64,000 nucleotides of DNA from positions 603,372 through 667,371 of the forward strand of contig ML976983.1 of the NCBI GenBank assembly GCA_010015675.1, written 5' to 3'. The notes under the pieces are model-generated. The model was not told where the DNA came from. It did not search any database and saw nothing but the letters and a program-made list of their open reading frames with translations. Source of the DNA: Byssothecium circinans (taxonomy: Eukaryota > Ascomycota > Dothideomycetes > Pleosporales > Massarinaceae). Below, in pieces: positions 49,292-61,213 of this stretch. A program made the translations under genes and the position numbers. Numbering within the stretch: position 1 is the first letter of the stretch; each line of letters opens with the position of its first letter.

Positions 49292-50374
49292 TGGAGCGTT
49301 GTGTGACAGGATGTGGAAGCGACTGCCCAGTGTAGCTTATATATGTAGGGAAAGAAGCCAGGACGGTGATTCGGGTTGAGTACGCATTACTTGTACCTCA
49401 GGGCAAACATCTTGGTGTCACGCAATCGGCGATTTATCTTCATGTTGTAGTCGAAGGACTCGGAACGGTGCAAAGTTTGTAAGAAGGGGGCGCTTAGTTG
49501 CGCCGGATGGAGCGGACGAAAGACAGAGGGCTGCAAGGAATTGTCCGGTTTGAGAATCGTAGACTATGCAGCTCGGGCCACTCCAAATGTAGAAATATTT
49601 GTGGGCTGGGCAAACCGCACTAGACCTTAACAGGCATTTAGAGTACATGCACTTCTGCTGACGAATCAGAGAGATGGCAATTTGCACTCTCCATCACCTC
49701 CGTTACTCTACTCCACTTTAAACAATATACGAGCTTGAAACCCGAAATACCTTGCCCCCTCACTTCCTCCCAACCCCCTCCACCACTCTCGCCGGATGCG
49801 CCTGCAACACGCCCCAATCCAGCAACTTCTGCACCGCCGCATAGGTCGCAACACCGAGCGCGCGATGCTTCGGCATTGCTTCTCTCGCGTACCCACCGCC
49901 GAGAGCGACGCCCTTTCCCTTCCTTCAAATGTCTCTTTCTCTTTGCCCGCCCCCCCCCCCCCCCCCCCCCCCCGCGTCGCTCAACGCAGATTACAACACG
50001 GGCACCTCCAGCTCCACACACTACAGAAATTGTCCCCCCTATTATAAAGGGGGCAGTGGGGTGGAATCCCCCAAGTAGGAGGCATTCATTTTCGGGTCTA
50101 GCGCCTATTACATACCTTATTTTTAGTTACACACGATAGTTGTAATTTAATTTTTATTTATTAGGTATCTTCGCAGAGAGAGAGAGAGAGAAGCTTCTAT
50201 TTTAGCATTTGCTTACTTTAGAGAGCCAGTAAATACTCCAGTGGGAAGCCGGAGGTAAGGCAGCCTGCCTACCTTTTCACACCCTATGCTAGGGGTAGAC
50301 ATGCTAGCATAGGAGGGGTTAACCCCCTATTATATGGTTTATTCTCCTACAATAAGGGGGACAGTTTCCGTAGT
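49292..50374. other. Spacer with poly-C tract and GA microsatellite
   Basis: No convincing gene. ORFs at 49638-50139 on both strands run through the poly-C tract and are compositional artefacts. A (GA)n microsatellite lies at about 50176-50191. The sequence just before 50375 is the pre-insertion flank of the copia element. Confidence 0.55.
49950..49973 (+). repeat. Homopolymer C tract of about 24
   Basis: An uninterrupted run of C follows a pyrimidine-rich stretch. Length in such runs is unreliable in most sequencing data. It splits the surrounding ORFs arbitrarily. Confidence 0.85.
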
Positions 50375-50379
50375 GTAAG
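50375..50379. other. Target-site duplication, left copy (gtaag)
   Basis: gtaag at 50375-50379 is repeated at 55829-55833 directly outside the other LTR. This marks the insertion site of the second copia element. Confidence 0.9.
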
Positions 50380-50587
50380 TGTCGCAGTGAGCAGAGTGGA
50401 CAGTACGCAGTGGAAAAGATTGTGGGATTGAACTGAGGTTGTACTATCTAGGAGCTACAGAAGGTATAGGTGCGCAGGCACAAATAACGCTAGTCCTAGA
50501 CAGGTGTAGTACTCTCAGAAAGGTGAGTAGCACTCAAGCAAGGGTAGGAGTAACCATCTCATAGGGTAAGAGCCATAAACCGTGACA
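50380..50587 (-). repeat. LTR (3' LTR of the minus-strand element)
   Basis: 208 bp, with TG...CA termini, identical to 55621-55828 except at 50481. Confidence 0.97.
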
Positions 50588-50597
50588 CACCCCCCAG
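50588..50597 (-). other. Polypurine tract
   Basis: Read on the minus strand, ctggggggtg lies immediately before the 3' LTR, the expected place for the plus-strand primer of reverse transcription. Confidence 0.7.
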
Positions 50598-50642
50598 CTG
50601 GCGTGGACGCTCAGGCATGGAGTTAATGACAGCTGATCAGTA

Positions 50643-53600
50643 TCAGTGTATGTAGATACCGTCAAGATCGTTGCCATTAGCCTGACGCAGGCCCTTCAGA
50701 CGCTCGGTAATATCAACGAGGCCAATTTGGCGGACGAAATCTGCAAACTTCTGCTTGGGCAGAATCTTTGTGAGTCCATCAGCAGGCATATGGTTGGTGG
50801 GGACCCATTTGATGTTGATGCGTGAGGCGGTGACCTCCTGTCGAATCCAGAGCTGGTGTATGTCAACGTGCTTGACCTTTGTATCAAGCTTGTCATGCTG
50901 CTTTGTAACAATACCAACGGTCTGCTGATTGTCACACCAGATAGTAGGGGTACAGTCGAGAGTGAGGTCAATACCAGAGAAGAATCGCATCCATTCTTCC
51001 ATCTGGGAGCCAGCAAGTGATAGAGCCAGTAATTCAGATTCTGTAGTAGATTTCATAACTGTACGTTGTACTGTTGACTTCTAGTCGATCATTAGTCCAC
51101 CAAACTTAAACGCGTAGCCTTAAGAGCTCTAGCGAGTCTCAGGCTCGTCAGCGTATGAGGCATCAGAGGATCCAAAGAAGAGAGGATCGCGGTACGTTGG
51201 ATCGTCAGATAGATACTCAGCCATATCCTGCGCGCCAGCAGAGGCTTCAAGAGCAAGAGCTTTCGTGCTGAGCAGGTAGCGCCAGGTCTGCCGGACCTTC
51301 GAGATGTGAGACTGTCCTGGGTTGGTAAGGTGACAGGCAAACACGACGTGCGTACGGGCAACGTCAGGTCTACCCCAGACGGCAATGTATGCGAGAGAGC
51401 CAACCAGTTGCTGATAGAGCTTCGTTCGAGCAATGTCAGGCTCCTCAGTAGACTGCGGCAGCCAGTTCTCCGTAAGTGGGACGTCTGGAGCCTTGCCCAC
51501 AGTCTCAATGCTAAATCAAGCGCACACCTTGTTGATGAAAGCGTCTTGGGCTAGCCATGTCTTGTGCAGAGCTCGATCGCGGACGATACGGATTCCGAGA
51601 AACCAGGTAAGGTTTCCTATAGCTTTGATGTTGTATAGGTCCACCAGTTTCTTTTCAAAGGACTTGTGGAAACAGGCATTAGATCGATGATATGCCATAA
51701 CAATGTCGTCAACGTAGACGAATAGGATGAGCCAGCGGCTTGTGTACAAGCAAGGAAAGCCTTCAACTGGCTTCAGACCTAGCTTGACAAGCTGTCGACG
51801 TAGTTCGTTGTACCATAGGATTGGTGACTCCTTCAGGCCGTACAGGGCGCGGAGCACCAGCATGATCTCGCCTTCAGCATAGCGGAACGCCTTAGGTGTT
51901 TCAGCGTACAGTTTTCAATTGATCTCAGCGTTTAGGAAGGTAGTAGGGACGTCGTACTGCTTCAGCTCTAGATCAAAGTAATTGGCGATTGCAACGAGAG
52001 CGCGGAAGTTGCGAATCGCGAGCGTAGCAGCATACGTGTCATTAAGTGGAGCTTAAAGATCTCCTCAAACAACGAGTCAAGCCTTAAACCGTGAGAGGTA
52101 TCCATCTCCGTCAATCTTGTACGCGAATACCCACATTAACAGCAGTACCTCGCCGTCTGCAGTGGCCTTAGACTTGTCAGTTCGTCTAAAGACGCCTTTA
52201 GCGTGTAGGTCTCGCCATTCAACCTCTAGAGCGCGTCTAAATTGACTGCCGAACATGTGTGTGTTAAGCTGCTTTACTGCCTTCGGCAGAGGTGGCAGCT
52301 GAGACTGATGGATCCGTGGTATTCCATCTCCCGTAGGTATGGAGCGAATCTCGGTCAAAAATGCACGGAGATAGTTGACAAGAGGTGTAGCTCCCAATGC
52401 TGTAGCGTATGTGTGAATTGCAAAGTTGTTAAAATCTTTCTGCTTTCGATTGCGTTTGCCAGAGATGATTAAGCTTGTGTCAGTTGGGTCCAGGTTAACG
52501 TCTCGTGGAGCTCTCTCGCCGCGTTGGCGATAGCCCTCAGGTATTTCATCACTCTCAGGAGTCTGATTGCTTGTGACAGTAGACATTGTAGGTCTAGGAG
52601 TAGGTAGCTATTGCTGTGTCGATTCAAATGCGTCGTCCATCTGTTCACCCCCCACCTGGGAGCCTGCAGCTCTCGAAGCTGAGGTCGTAGGTGTCTCTAC
52701 TAGGCGGCGACGTTGACGAGCAGTCAACAAATCTTCAATACCAATATCATCATGTTAATGTTCTTCTAGGTATTCGAGTAGTTCGATCACCTCTTCGAGC
52801 ACTAATCCTGACGCATACCCATCCATCCCATCAAAGAAGAGTGTATGCTCGAATACGACGTCGCGTGTGACGATGACAGTATCCTTTGTAGGCAGCCATA
52901 TGCGGAAAATGTTGGTGCCTTGGTAGCCAATGAGGTAGCCAATAAGAGTGCGCGATTCAAGCTTGTCAGCAGCCTTAAGATCACGGTTGTAGACGTAGGC
53001 GCGACAGCCGATAGGCCTCATATAAGCGACGAGTGGCTTTCGTCCCCATACAACCTCGTACGGTGTCTTCCATCCCAGTGCTTCAGTAGGCGTGCGATTG
53101 AGTATATATGCGGCGGTGCGATACAGCTCGTGCGATAGACTCTTTGGCAGATTGGCGTGAATGCGCATGGCGCGAGCTCGTTGCGTCAATACTCCGCCAG
53201 CGCGTTCAATAAGTCCATTTAGCTCCTTTGTTCCAGCTGGTGCTGGCTCATACAGCATACCCAGCTCTTCTGTTGTGTTGATAAGATCGTTTCCAAATCC
53301 TTTCTCATTATCGCATCAAATAGCAACTACGTCAGCGTTGTACACGCGCTGAATCTTGCGGATCAAGGACATGAACCAGCGTATAAGGGTCGTCTTGTCT
53401 TTCCGCTTAACTATGGCTATTTCATGCCACTTTAAGTGCTCATCTATAGAGTGCAGGGCGTACTTGCTGCCGTCGATACACTCGTCTCCTACAGGGATGA
53501 TGTAGATCAGGTCTATCGCGATTCGATAGAACGGTTATTGTGCGCGGCTCTCAGCCGGGCGTCTCAAGATAATATGAGTCATTCGAGCTTTGATACATGT

Positions 53601-55466
53601 CTGGCATTGACAGTCCATATGTTCTCCAGTTAATTAAACACCTTTAACGTTTAATTCAAGCTGGTCAACTGCTTTCTAACCTAGATGGCCCCAGATCTAA
53701 TAAGCAGCACGCCGATCAATGACGTTGGTAGGCTTTGGCGCGTACGACGGACGGTAGGATGCCCCAAACGTACTCAACGGTGAGTGTAGAAGCGATAGCG
53801 GCAGTCAATTTAATGGCTCAGCATCTATCAGCCAGTGGCCTCCATTATACTTGAGTTGCGCGATAACGTTTGATGGTTGGCGCATGTACAGAACATCACG
53901 GCCAGAGTCAAAATGGATAGACTCTGTACGGCAGCGAGCGAGTCCCAATAAGCTTGTGAGAAAGCCTTCAACATACGCGACGTGCGTCAACTCCAGCGTT
54001 TGTAGCCTATGTGGTGTTCGAGCGACGAGTTCTATCGTGCCCCAAGCCGTGATAAGGATTCAGCTATTGCCTGCGTGAACGTAGCGATGTTGCGGATTAT
54101 TGTTCATCCTCTTCCAGCCATGCTAGGACTCTGTATTGACAACATGGGTGTTAGACCCTGGATCAACGATCTATCAGTTGAGGAGCTCAGCCTTATCAGC
54201 GTTGTCTCCAACCATCACTGTGAGCTCTCCGTTAGGCTCAGTGTTGTTGTCCAATGTGATTATTTTTGAATCGTCATTTAATTGTTCTTCGAGAGATTCA
54301 GGCTCAAGAGAATCAACTTGATCAAGACTCACGTGTGATAGGCCAGCAATCACCACAAAGGTGTTACTGTCCTTAGCAGGAGGATTGCCATTATCAACTC
54401 GCAGTGATCCAGTGTTCTGAGGTTGTTGGGCTGTCTACTTCTTGAGAGCAGTTTTAATGCGTGCGTTAATCTTGGGGTCCTTCTGTGCTTCTTCAACTTT
54501 GCGAGCCATCTCAGCAGTAGGCCGATAGTCCTTTGGACGTCGTAGGTGGCGTGGGTTGAGAATGAAGCAGTCAGCATACCAGTGCTTCTTCCCGCAGACA
54601 CAGTTTCTGGATGGCTTGTCTCGGTCACGGCTGCTACCGCGGTTACCTTTGGCAGGTTCAGCATCAACTTGCTTTGTGACTCCAAGCTCGGCAGCTGAGA
54701 CTGCCAGGCCAGTAGAGTGTGGCTTTGTACGGCGTAGATAGGTAGTCATCTCGGCGACGTAAGTATCCAGAGATGAGATCTCGGTGGTAGTGCCTCGCGC
54801 TTCATGCTTGAAGATCTCGCGCAGGCAGGATGTGGCGTACTCTTAATCGAGTGCCTTGCAGGCGATCAGAAAGTCCTCTTGTGGTCGATTGCCTTCGGTT
54901 TCAGGCAGCTTAATTGATTTACCTTGAGCAGTGATGTATACCCAGTCGGCCAGCCATTGCTCGACCTTCTTCGCAGCTCGTGGTGCAGTCTTGAGAGCGT
55001 TGTATTTGTCGGCTAGCTCGCGACGACGTGTCGCGTCTGTAGGACAAAAGAACTTCTTGAGGGTAACCAGCCGATCGTATGGCGTATCATGATCCTCGAT
55101 CAGATGTATATGGCGAGCAGCAATCGTCTTGCTAATGTCCATGTTCAGGTCAGCCATAGCCTTCATTTGAGTGCGGTACTCGGAACGACGGCGTTCCCAT
55201 CGATCGCATTCCCATCGGTAGGATTCTCGATCGTCAGCAGATAGGTGAGAGAGCCTAGTAGCTTCAAGCTCGTAATCAGTGAGTTGAGGCTCAAGAGGCT
55301 CCTGTAGCTCAGGGAGATCCTCCTTCGCTACGTCAGGGTTGATGTATTGCCAGAGGCCATGTCGATTGGCGACGTCTCGGCGAATAAACAACCAGATAAA
55401 CCAGTCGTCTGGTGTGTTCAGGACGACAGTGACTCGCGTCACAGCGGGGTCGGACTCAGTAGCCAT
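50643..55466 (-). pseudogene. Copia gag-pol, single frame broken by about twenty stops
   Basis: From the ATG at 55466 to the end at 50643 one frame of about 1,608 codons runs through all domains without any indel. Gag has a zinc-knuckle-like CVCGKKHWYADC near 54600. A retropepsin-like VDPGSN lies near 54160. Integrase residues appear in CDNEKGFGND (about 53310) and NGLIERAGG (about 53215). RT carries the YVDD box near 51705 and RNase H the STTESELLAL segment near 51050. Stops include 54843-54845, 54435-54437, 54174-54176, 53805-53807, 52755-52757, 52077-52079, 51516-51518 and 51129-51131. Those I could interpret are CAA/CAG/CGA to stop or Trp to stop, i.e. only C to T or G to A changes. Confidence 0.92.
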
Positions 55467-55607
55467 TGGATCCAGGCAGAGATCCTAGTATGTGCGCCGT
55501 AGGGATGCGCAGGTGAACAGGTGCGTTGTGGAGAACGCGGTACAGTAACGGGCGACTCTAACAGAGCGTCGTTACAACAGCAGGTGAGAACAATCCCAGG
55601 GTGCAAG

Positions 55608-55620
55608 CCGGGCTCATAAC
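55608..55620 (-). other. Primer-binding site, probably half of initiator-Met tRNA
   Basis: On the plus strand the bases next to the 5' LTR read ccgggctcataac, which resembles the anticodon arm of initiator methionine tRNA. Copia elements of several organisms prime from the 5' half of that tRNA. The match is judged from memory of the tRNA. Confidence 0.6.
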
Positions 55621-55828
55621 TGTCGCAGTGAGCAGAGTGGACAGTACGCAGTGGAAAAGATTGTGGGATTGAACTGAGGTTGTACTATCTAGGAGCTACA
55701 GAAGGTATAGGTGCGCAGGCATAAATAACGCTAGTCCTAGACAGGTGTAGTACTCTCAGAAAGGTGAGTAGCACTCAAGCAAGGGTAGGAGTAACCATCT
55801 CATAGGGTAAGAGCCATAAACCGTGACA
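55621..55828 (-). repeat. LTR (5' LTR of the minus-strand element)
   Basis: 208 bp, identical to 50380-50587 apart from T at 55722. The right copy of the gtaag target duplication follows at 55829-55833. Confidence 0.97.
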
Positions 55829-55906
55829 GTAAGAGGTATATAAAGGCGCGTACGACAGAGCAGTAAATTATCAGAGACTAAAGGACGTACAGAATTCTCC
55901 CTATTA

Positions 55907-57589
55907 TCATGCCGCCTTCACAAACCTCACTGTCTGATCATCCGGCGGGCCCGTAGTGAAGTGCTCCTTGATGTTACCGAAATATTTTTCACTGTCAAAT
56001 TCTTCAGGCAGAACAACATCGAACTCATTGATGACCCTTGAGACCACACTCCTTAATTCCATCATAGCAAGACCCTTCCCGACACAACTATAAGGGCCCG
56101 TGGAGAAAGGAATAAAAGCGTTCTGGTTCAGCACTAGCTCTGGCCTTGTTGTCCACCTCTCGGGAATGAATTCATCTGGTCGCTCGAAAGAGCGCGCATC
56201 ACGATTCATGGCGAATGGCGGCAGAGACATTAGCGTATTTCCAGGGATATAATGGCCGTTGATAGTAAATCCTTCCGGGGGTGAAACGCGCTGACCGCCA
56301 ACCAAGACCGACGGCCAGATACGCATAGATTCCCAGACGATGGAGTCAAGAAGTGGTGCAGGCCGTTCGCAAGAGTAAGAAGATTTGGCGTCCCGGTATT
56401 CTTCCCGGATTCCGCGCATATAGCGTGGGTGTAACGCGAGGTGTATAAAGATAAATGTGAGTGCTGTTGAAATAGTTTCACTGCCTGCGGTGATAATAAG
56501 ACGTGAGTCACCGTAGAGTAGGGCATCGCCTTCGGGGTTTCGCGGCGTGTTGGCGATTAGGTGCATACTCAAATCGGGTTGAGGGTCTTTGGCCTGTAGC
56601 ACATGTCAATAAGAAAATATAGTTTTACAAGAGCGGTTTTACACACCGCCATACGCTCTTCCATCTGCTGTTGCGACCAATCTGCCCAGACTTTGAGTGG
56701 TCCACCCAAGTGCATCAAAACCCCGACCGCGTTCGCAAACCACGGTACATGATAGACATACCCCATAGCATCGAGGCCATCTGTCATAGTGTGTAGAATG
56801 CTCTCAGCATACTCATTCGAGCCCCCATTGACCAACCCCATCGGTTTGCCAAACGCCAATGCTGACATGACGTCGTAAGCGTAATAGACACAGTAGTTGA
56901 GCAGTTGTACCGGCTCCCCATCTGCTTCTCTTAGGCGCGTGAGAAGCTGCGAGGTGAAATCCTCAACACGTGGTGCATAATCCGAGAGCGCTAATAAAGA
57001 TTAGCGACGCGAATACGCAAAGAATGGGAAGATGCGCACAGTCCTTCATAGCATTATCCCAAATCTTCCTTCGCTGCCTATGAAACGCTTTATCGCGACT
57101 CAAATGCAAACTCTTCGTAAGGAGATCGTAAAAGGGCCCCTTCGTCGTCGGCGACTTGAAGCCCAAAAGCGGTTGAATTGCAGCGGGATCGAAAATCGCC
57201 AGCTCTCTTGGGCCAACGCGGACATAATCGCCATATTGTTTTTGAAACTTTGCCTGCACTTGGTAGTAACGCATATCCGACTTCATGACTTGTGCTATAG
57301 TCCAAACTTTCGAGATTCTCGCTCCAAAGGGGCCCGGAAAGTGTTTGAGCTGGTGGAAGAAGGCGCGGTAGAGGATGATCTTAGTGCATAGCGGCAGGAA
57401 GAAGGCGGCAGCGACTAGAACTCCAAACAGGAAAGTTGAGTAGTAGACAGTGAGCCAAAATACCGCAGTGGTGATAGTGACGAATGGGAGCGTTAAATGG
57501 TCGACTTCGACGTGCTTGAGCACTGTTTCGTGCAGTAGGACAGCGGATACAGGTGCGATGACGAGAACGCTAGTTGTAGAGATGTCCAT
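55907..57589 (-). CDS. Cytochrome P450 monooxygenase
   Basis: Three exons: 57589-57040, 56990-56647, 56593-55907; 526 aa, in frame throughout. The first splice donor is GTGCGC and the second GTGTGT, both weaker than usual. The N-terminus has two to three hydrophobic segments and then the proline-rich hinge FPGPFG, typical of ER-anchored fungal P450s. The oxygen-binding helix has AGSET (334-338), the K-helix ExxR is E386-S-M-R, the PERW motif is present, and the heme loop is FSTGPYSCVGKG with C468. It appears functional. It is divergent from the SDR gene at 58097 and about 80 bp from the copia target site at its 3' side. A secondary-metabolism role is inferred from the neighbours. Confidence 0.9.
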
Positions 57590-58096
57590 GGTGATAACAC
57601 TAGCCGATTGTTAACCGATGCAGTTGTTGGTCTTCTTGAGATGCTTTGGGGGAGTGTCATTCCTCTGTTGTAATGCTACCCCTCAATCTGCTGTGCAGAG
57701 ATCTTCAGCTCCGTTCACAGCTGCAGACTGCCTATTATAGCCTAGCGGCTGCTGTGTGTGGAGAGGGTCTTGTTACATTCACCTGCGCCGCTTTTTACCC
57801 ATCGCAAGGATAAGATCAGCAGTGCATGTAAGGACCCCTTGCGTATTTTAGACCCACATGCGCTTAGAAGCATGTTAGCGGCTTTGCAAGCTAGTGCTTC
57901 TTTGATTTGTCTGATCCGCTGAGATAAAGTATTCCAGCCACATCACTCCCCCTCTCACGTACTTTTTGAGACGACCTGACTCTTTTGACGTCGAAGAATC
58001 ACACTGATTGAGTTTCTTTGTACTAAGGTCAATTTTCCCCGCCATACTTCGCCACATCACCTAGTCTTCCTCTCATTTCCTGCCATCTAATTCATC
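57590..58096. promoter_or_regulatory. Shared divergent promoter of P450 and SDR
   Basis: 507 bp separate the two start codons with no intervening ORF of note. Divergent sharing of a promoter is common in fungal metabolite clusters. No specific factor site was recognised. Confidence 0.45.
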
Positions 58097-59158
58097 ATGG
58101 GCGCGTTTTGGTCACAGTTGCTTCCTCCTCGTCCAGTATTCACCGAGGCAAACATACCACCGCTTGATGGTAGAGTCTTTATCGTCACTGGCGGCAATGC
58201 AGGGATTGGGTACGAGCTTGTCAAAATGCTTTACGCCAAGGGCGGCTGCACCATCTACATCGCCAGTCGCTCGCTGAGTAAGATATCAGCGGCAATCGAG
58301 GACATCAAGTCAACTCTGTCCACCTCCGAAGCATCGCCCGCGAGCCTGAAGAGTCTTGTTGTGGATTTCAGCGATCTCACCACAGTCGCCCAAGCGACGT
58401 CGGCATTTCTTGCGCAAGAAACACGTCTAGATGTTCTCTGGAACAATGCTGGAATCGCCCAGCAACCCCCCGGAAGCACCACGGTCCAAGGATATGAGGC
58501 TCACATGGGCGTCAACTGCCTTGGACCACATCTCTTCACACAACTTCTCCTGCCAGTCCTGCTGAAGACTGCCAGTACCGCTGTATCCAGCAGCGTGCGC
58601 GTCATCTATACAACGTCTCAAATAGTTGACTCAACAGGTCCTCCAGGTGGTGTTTCGCTCGCTGATCAGGAGCCCGGCAAGCATCCTAACGACAAAAATC
58701 GGACATACAGTGCCTCTAAGGTCGGAAACTGGTTCCTAGCTTCGGAGCTTGACAAGCGCACTCGCAACGACGGCCTTGTTTGCATAGTACAGAACCCTGG
58801 GAACCTCAAGACGAAGTTGTGGAATCCAGCATCACCACTCGCCAAGTTCTTGATGTCACCCTTTCTCTACGATGCTCGCATGGGTGCGTACACTGAACTG
58901 TGGGCCGGGCTGAGTGAAGACGTGACAACTCAAGACGGGGGTAAGTGCGGCCTTCCCTGGGGAGGCAGGTGGCACCCAAACCTAGGAGAGACATACTTGC
59001 CAACCTTAAGTCCAGGGAGGAGGGCGGAACTGGTGGTGCGGCAGATTTCTGGGAATGGTGTGAGAAGCAGACAAAGCCATTCTCTTCGTGAAATATTCAG
59101 ACTTTCCACACAACACACGTATTATTCATGCCAAAGGTATTGCGATTTTTCTTCATAA
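58097..59158 (+). pseudogene. SDR oxidoreductase (retinol-dehydrogenase-like) with frameshifted C-terminus
   Basis: The open frame is 353 codons. It has T31-G-G-N-A-G-I-G, N116-N-A-G and the catalytic Y204-S-A-S-K208, so the Rossmann core is complete. After about residue 295 (near 58979-58983) the family-like sequence continues in the +2 frame, where it reads RRDILANLK and FWEWCEKQTK before a stop near 59090. The annotated frame instead gives an unrelated basic tail ending at 59158. A one-base deletion in the AAC-CT run explains this. Whether the enzyme still works is open, because the lost part is a C-terminal cap and not the active site. A sequencing error is possible. Confidence 0.75.
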
Positions 59159-59582
59159 TTCATATCTCTAATTACGCGGAGTCTTTATCACCTGCCCCGC
59201 TTGTTGTGGTGGAACTGCAAAAACCGGTTCATGGCAGATAGGGGTCGGGCTGCGCTTTCTTTTGTGCGTACTCTTACTGCGCCGTAAATGCGATTTTTTA
59301 GAAGGAGAAGCAATTGGTAATTACAATGTAAGACAATGATAGCTAATCCCTTGATACGGCCCACGTCTAGCTGCCGCCCAACTAAGACACCCCTGGACTA
59401 GGCCACCGACCGGTTGAATGTAAAACCATTCATGGTACTATTATCTCAGCATGGTTTTACAAGGTTGAAGAACCGGCACCGGCCATTACATGTCTCATGG
59501 AGTAGGTGCTATTTCTACAAAACAAGGTAATTGAGAGTTTACAGTAGCTCATGTGCGGATTTAGTTCAATTGCATCAAGAAA
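59159..59582. other. Spacer without gene
   Basis: No domain or repeat is seen. The N-terminal part expected for the hydrolase that follows should lie here but could not be found. Confidence 0.5.
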
Positions 59583-60283
59583 ATGACACTCCCAGAAGTT
59601 GCTGAAACTTTTCATTCTCAAGGCTTTAATGTGCTTCTCTACGACGCAAGGAGCGTGGGCGAAAGTGGTGGCCATCTGAGAAATATGCTCGACCCTCTCC
59701 AGATGGCCGAAGACTTATCTGGTGAGCCCCTCCCGCCCCAAAAACATGACACAAACATCTCATATAATTAGACATATACACGTATGTGGCAAGTCTTTCC
59801 AACGTCGACGCACGCAGGAGCGTTCTCTGGGGAATGTCATTTGGCGCCGTTGTGAGTGCATGCTGCGCTGTTATTGACCGACGTCCCAAGCCCATCATCA
59901 TGGTTTGCCCGATCTTCAGCTACGCGTACAACCGGAGAAGGCCGACAAAGCGTACGCCATGCTCATCAGGACCACATCTCCCAACTCCGAGGTAACGAAC
60001 CTTATTCACTAGCTCCTTTTACCCCACAGGATGAGATCCCATTGAGATGCGCGGTGCGGGAGGACCAGGCGCAATGGAGCTATACAGGCTTATGAAAGCG
60101 GCCGCCGAGTCTGGGAATGTTCACTTTCGTCACCGGCTCATGCTGCAGACATATTATAAACTGGCTATGTTCCGACCCAAAGAGTATATGGAAATGATAC
60201 GAGCTCCTACAATGATGGCCATTCCCGAGCTGGATGACATTTGCGTATACCTGCAGAAAATGGCAACCATTACCATGAACTAA
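59583..60283 (+). pseudogene. Broken alpha/beta hydrolase (fungal polyketide-cluster type)
   Basis: The frame starts inside the fold (LPEVAETFHSQGFNVLLYDARSVGESGG), so about 40 N-terminal residues are missing. A working intron (donor after 59720, acceptor before 59772) leads to DIYTYVASLSNVDARRS and the nucleophile elbow G-M-S-F-G. A frameshift follows near 59930 and the remaining pieces lie in other frames (LMLQTYYKLAMFRPKEYME, IRAPTMMAIPELD near 60150-60240). The region holding the catalytic His is absent. This hydrolase family is often found beside fungal polyketide synthases. Not functional. Confidence 0.75.
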
Positions 60284-61213
60284 TTTAACCGTGAGAACAG
60301 GGCACGCGCAGGTTCCAGTGCACAACTTGTTGTAACCAAGGTCACCCGCAGATCAAAAAAAAGGTTAGCTACAGGTTAGCTACAGGTGGTAGTGACCAAG
60401 GCAGCTTGGCATTGACGGCCTGGTGTATGCGAAGCACTCTGTGCCGCTAAGCTGCAGCTAAGTCTCGGCCAGTGTGAAATGACCACGCCGCTTCATCATG
60501 CATCAAACGACAATAATTCACATCCTCATGCAGAGAAAATCTTATCTACTTGAAGGGTTACTTTTATGATACTAACACTTGCTCTAACGGTATATGTGGC
60601 GTATACGGCTGATCCCGCTACTATGCCGCTGCCCGTGCGTGCCTTACGATCTAGTGGTCTCCGTTGGTAGCCTTCATGCAAGAGATAGAGAAGGTAGGGA
60701 TCTTCCATTATCCGGGAAGTGCTTCTTTGACCTGCCAAGTAGGCCATGTTGAGGTCCTGGCATCAGTGATTATCTCATCCCAGCTTGCATGGCTAACTTG
60801 CCCCAATAAACACGGACACATTTGTTCGCCACCGGTAATTTTCCAAAGGAGAAATTGGAGCGGCACGGGTAAAACAGTAGAACATGGAAGATGTCGCATA
60901 GTCGTTCAGTCCAGATCCCCTTCGGCGACTTCTGGAAAGCGTGGACTGGAGGTATCAAGGCTGTTAAAGCCCTTTTGCACTGATCACTTACGGCCGAAAG
61001 AATTTGGCGTGTGATGCATAGGTGCTGGTTACTATTTCCAAGTAAGAGTTGGAGCGAACGATTACATAGGTACAGAATCATGTATGTCATCAGGCCTATA
61101 ATGACTATCACGTGAGTACTCTTCTTATGTGCATAACGTTACGCCACAGGAGTTAAATCCTCAGTATCAGACGCTTTTTATATAATTCTTTGCAAAATCC
61201 CACTCTGATTACA
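60284..61213. other. Spacer upstream of the PKS fragment
   Basis: No gene recognised. A 12-13-bp direct duplication (aggttagctac) occurs at about 60363-60387, and a TATA-like tatataa at about 61179-61185 sits about 30 bp before the PKS start. Confidence 0.5.

Larger units (their letters stand above)
50380..55828 (-). mobile_element. Complete, recent Ty1/copia retrotransposon inactivated by RIP
   Basis: The element is in minus orientation. Two 208-bp LTRs (tgtcgcag...ccgtgaca) differ at a single base, C at 50481 versus T at 55722, in a CpA to TpA context. A 5-bp duplication, gtaag, flanks it. The interior has a gag-pol frame in copia order (gag, protease, integrase, RT, RNase H). Near-identical LTRs mean recent insertion, yet the coding frame carries about twenty stop codons and no frameshifts. 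That combination points to RIP, not slow decay. Confidence 0.93.

Noticed and set aside
49638..50139. ORFs on both strands around the poly-C tract
   Set aside because: Low-complexity Pro/Gly products created by the homopolymer, with no domain.
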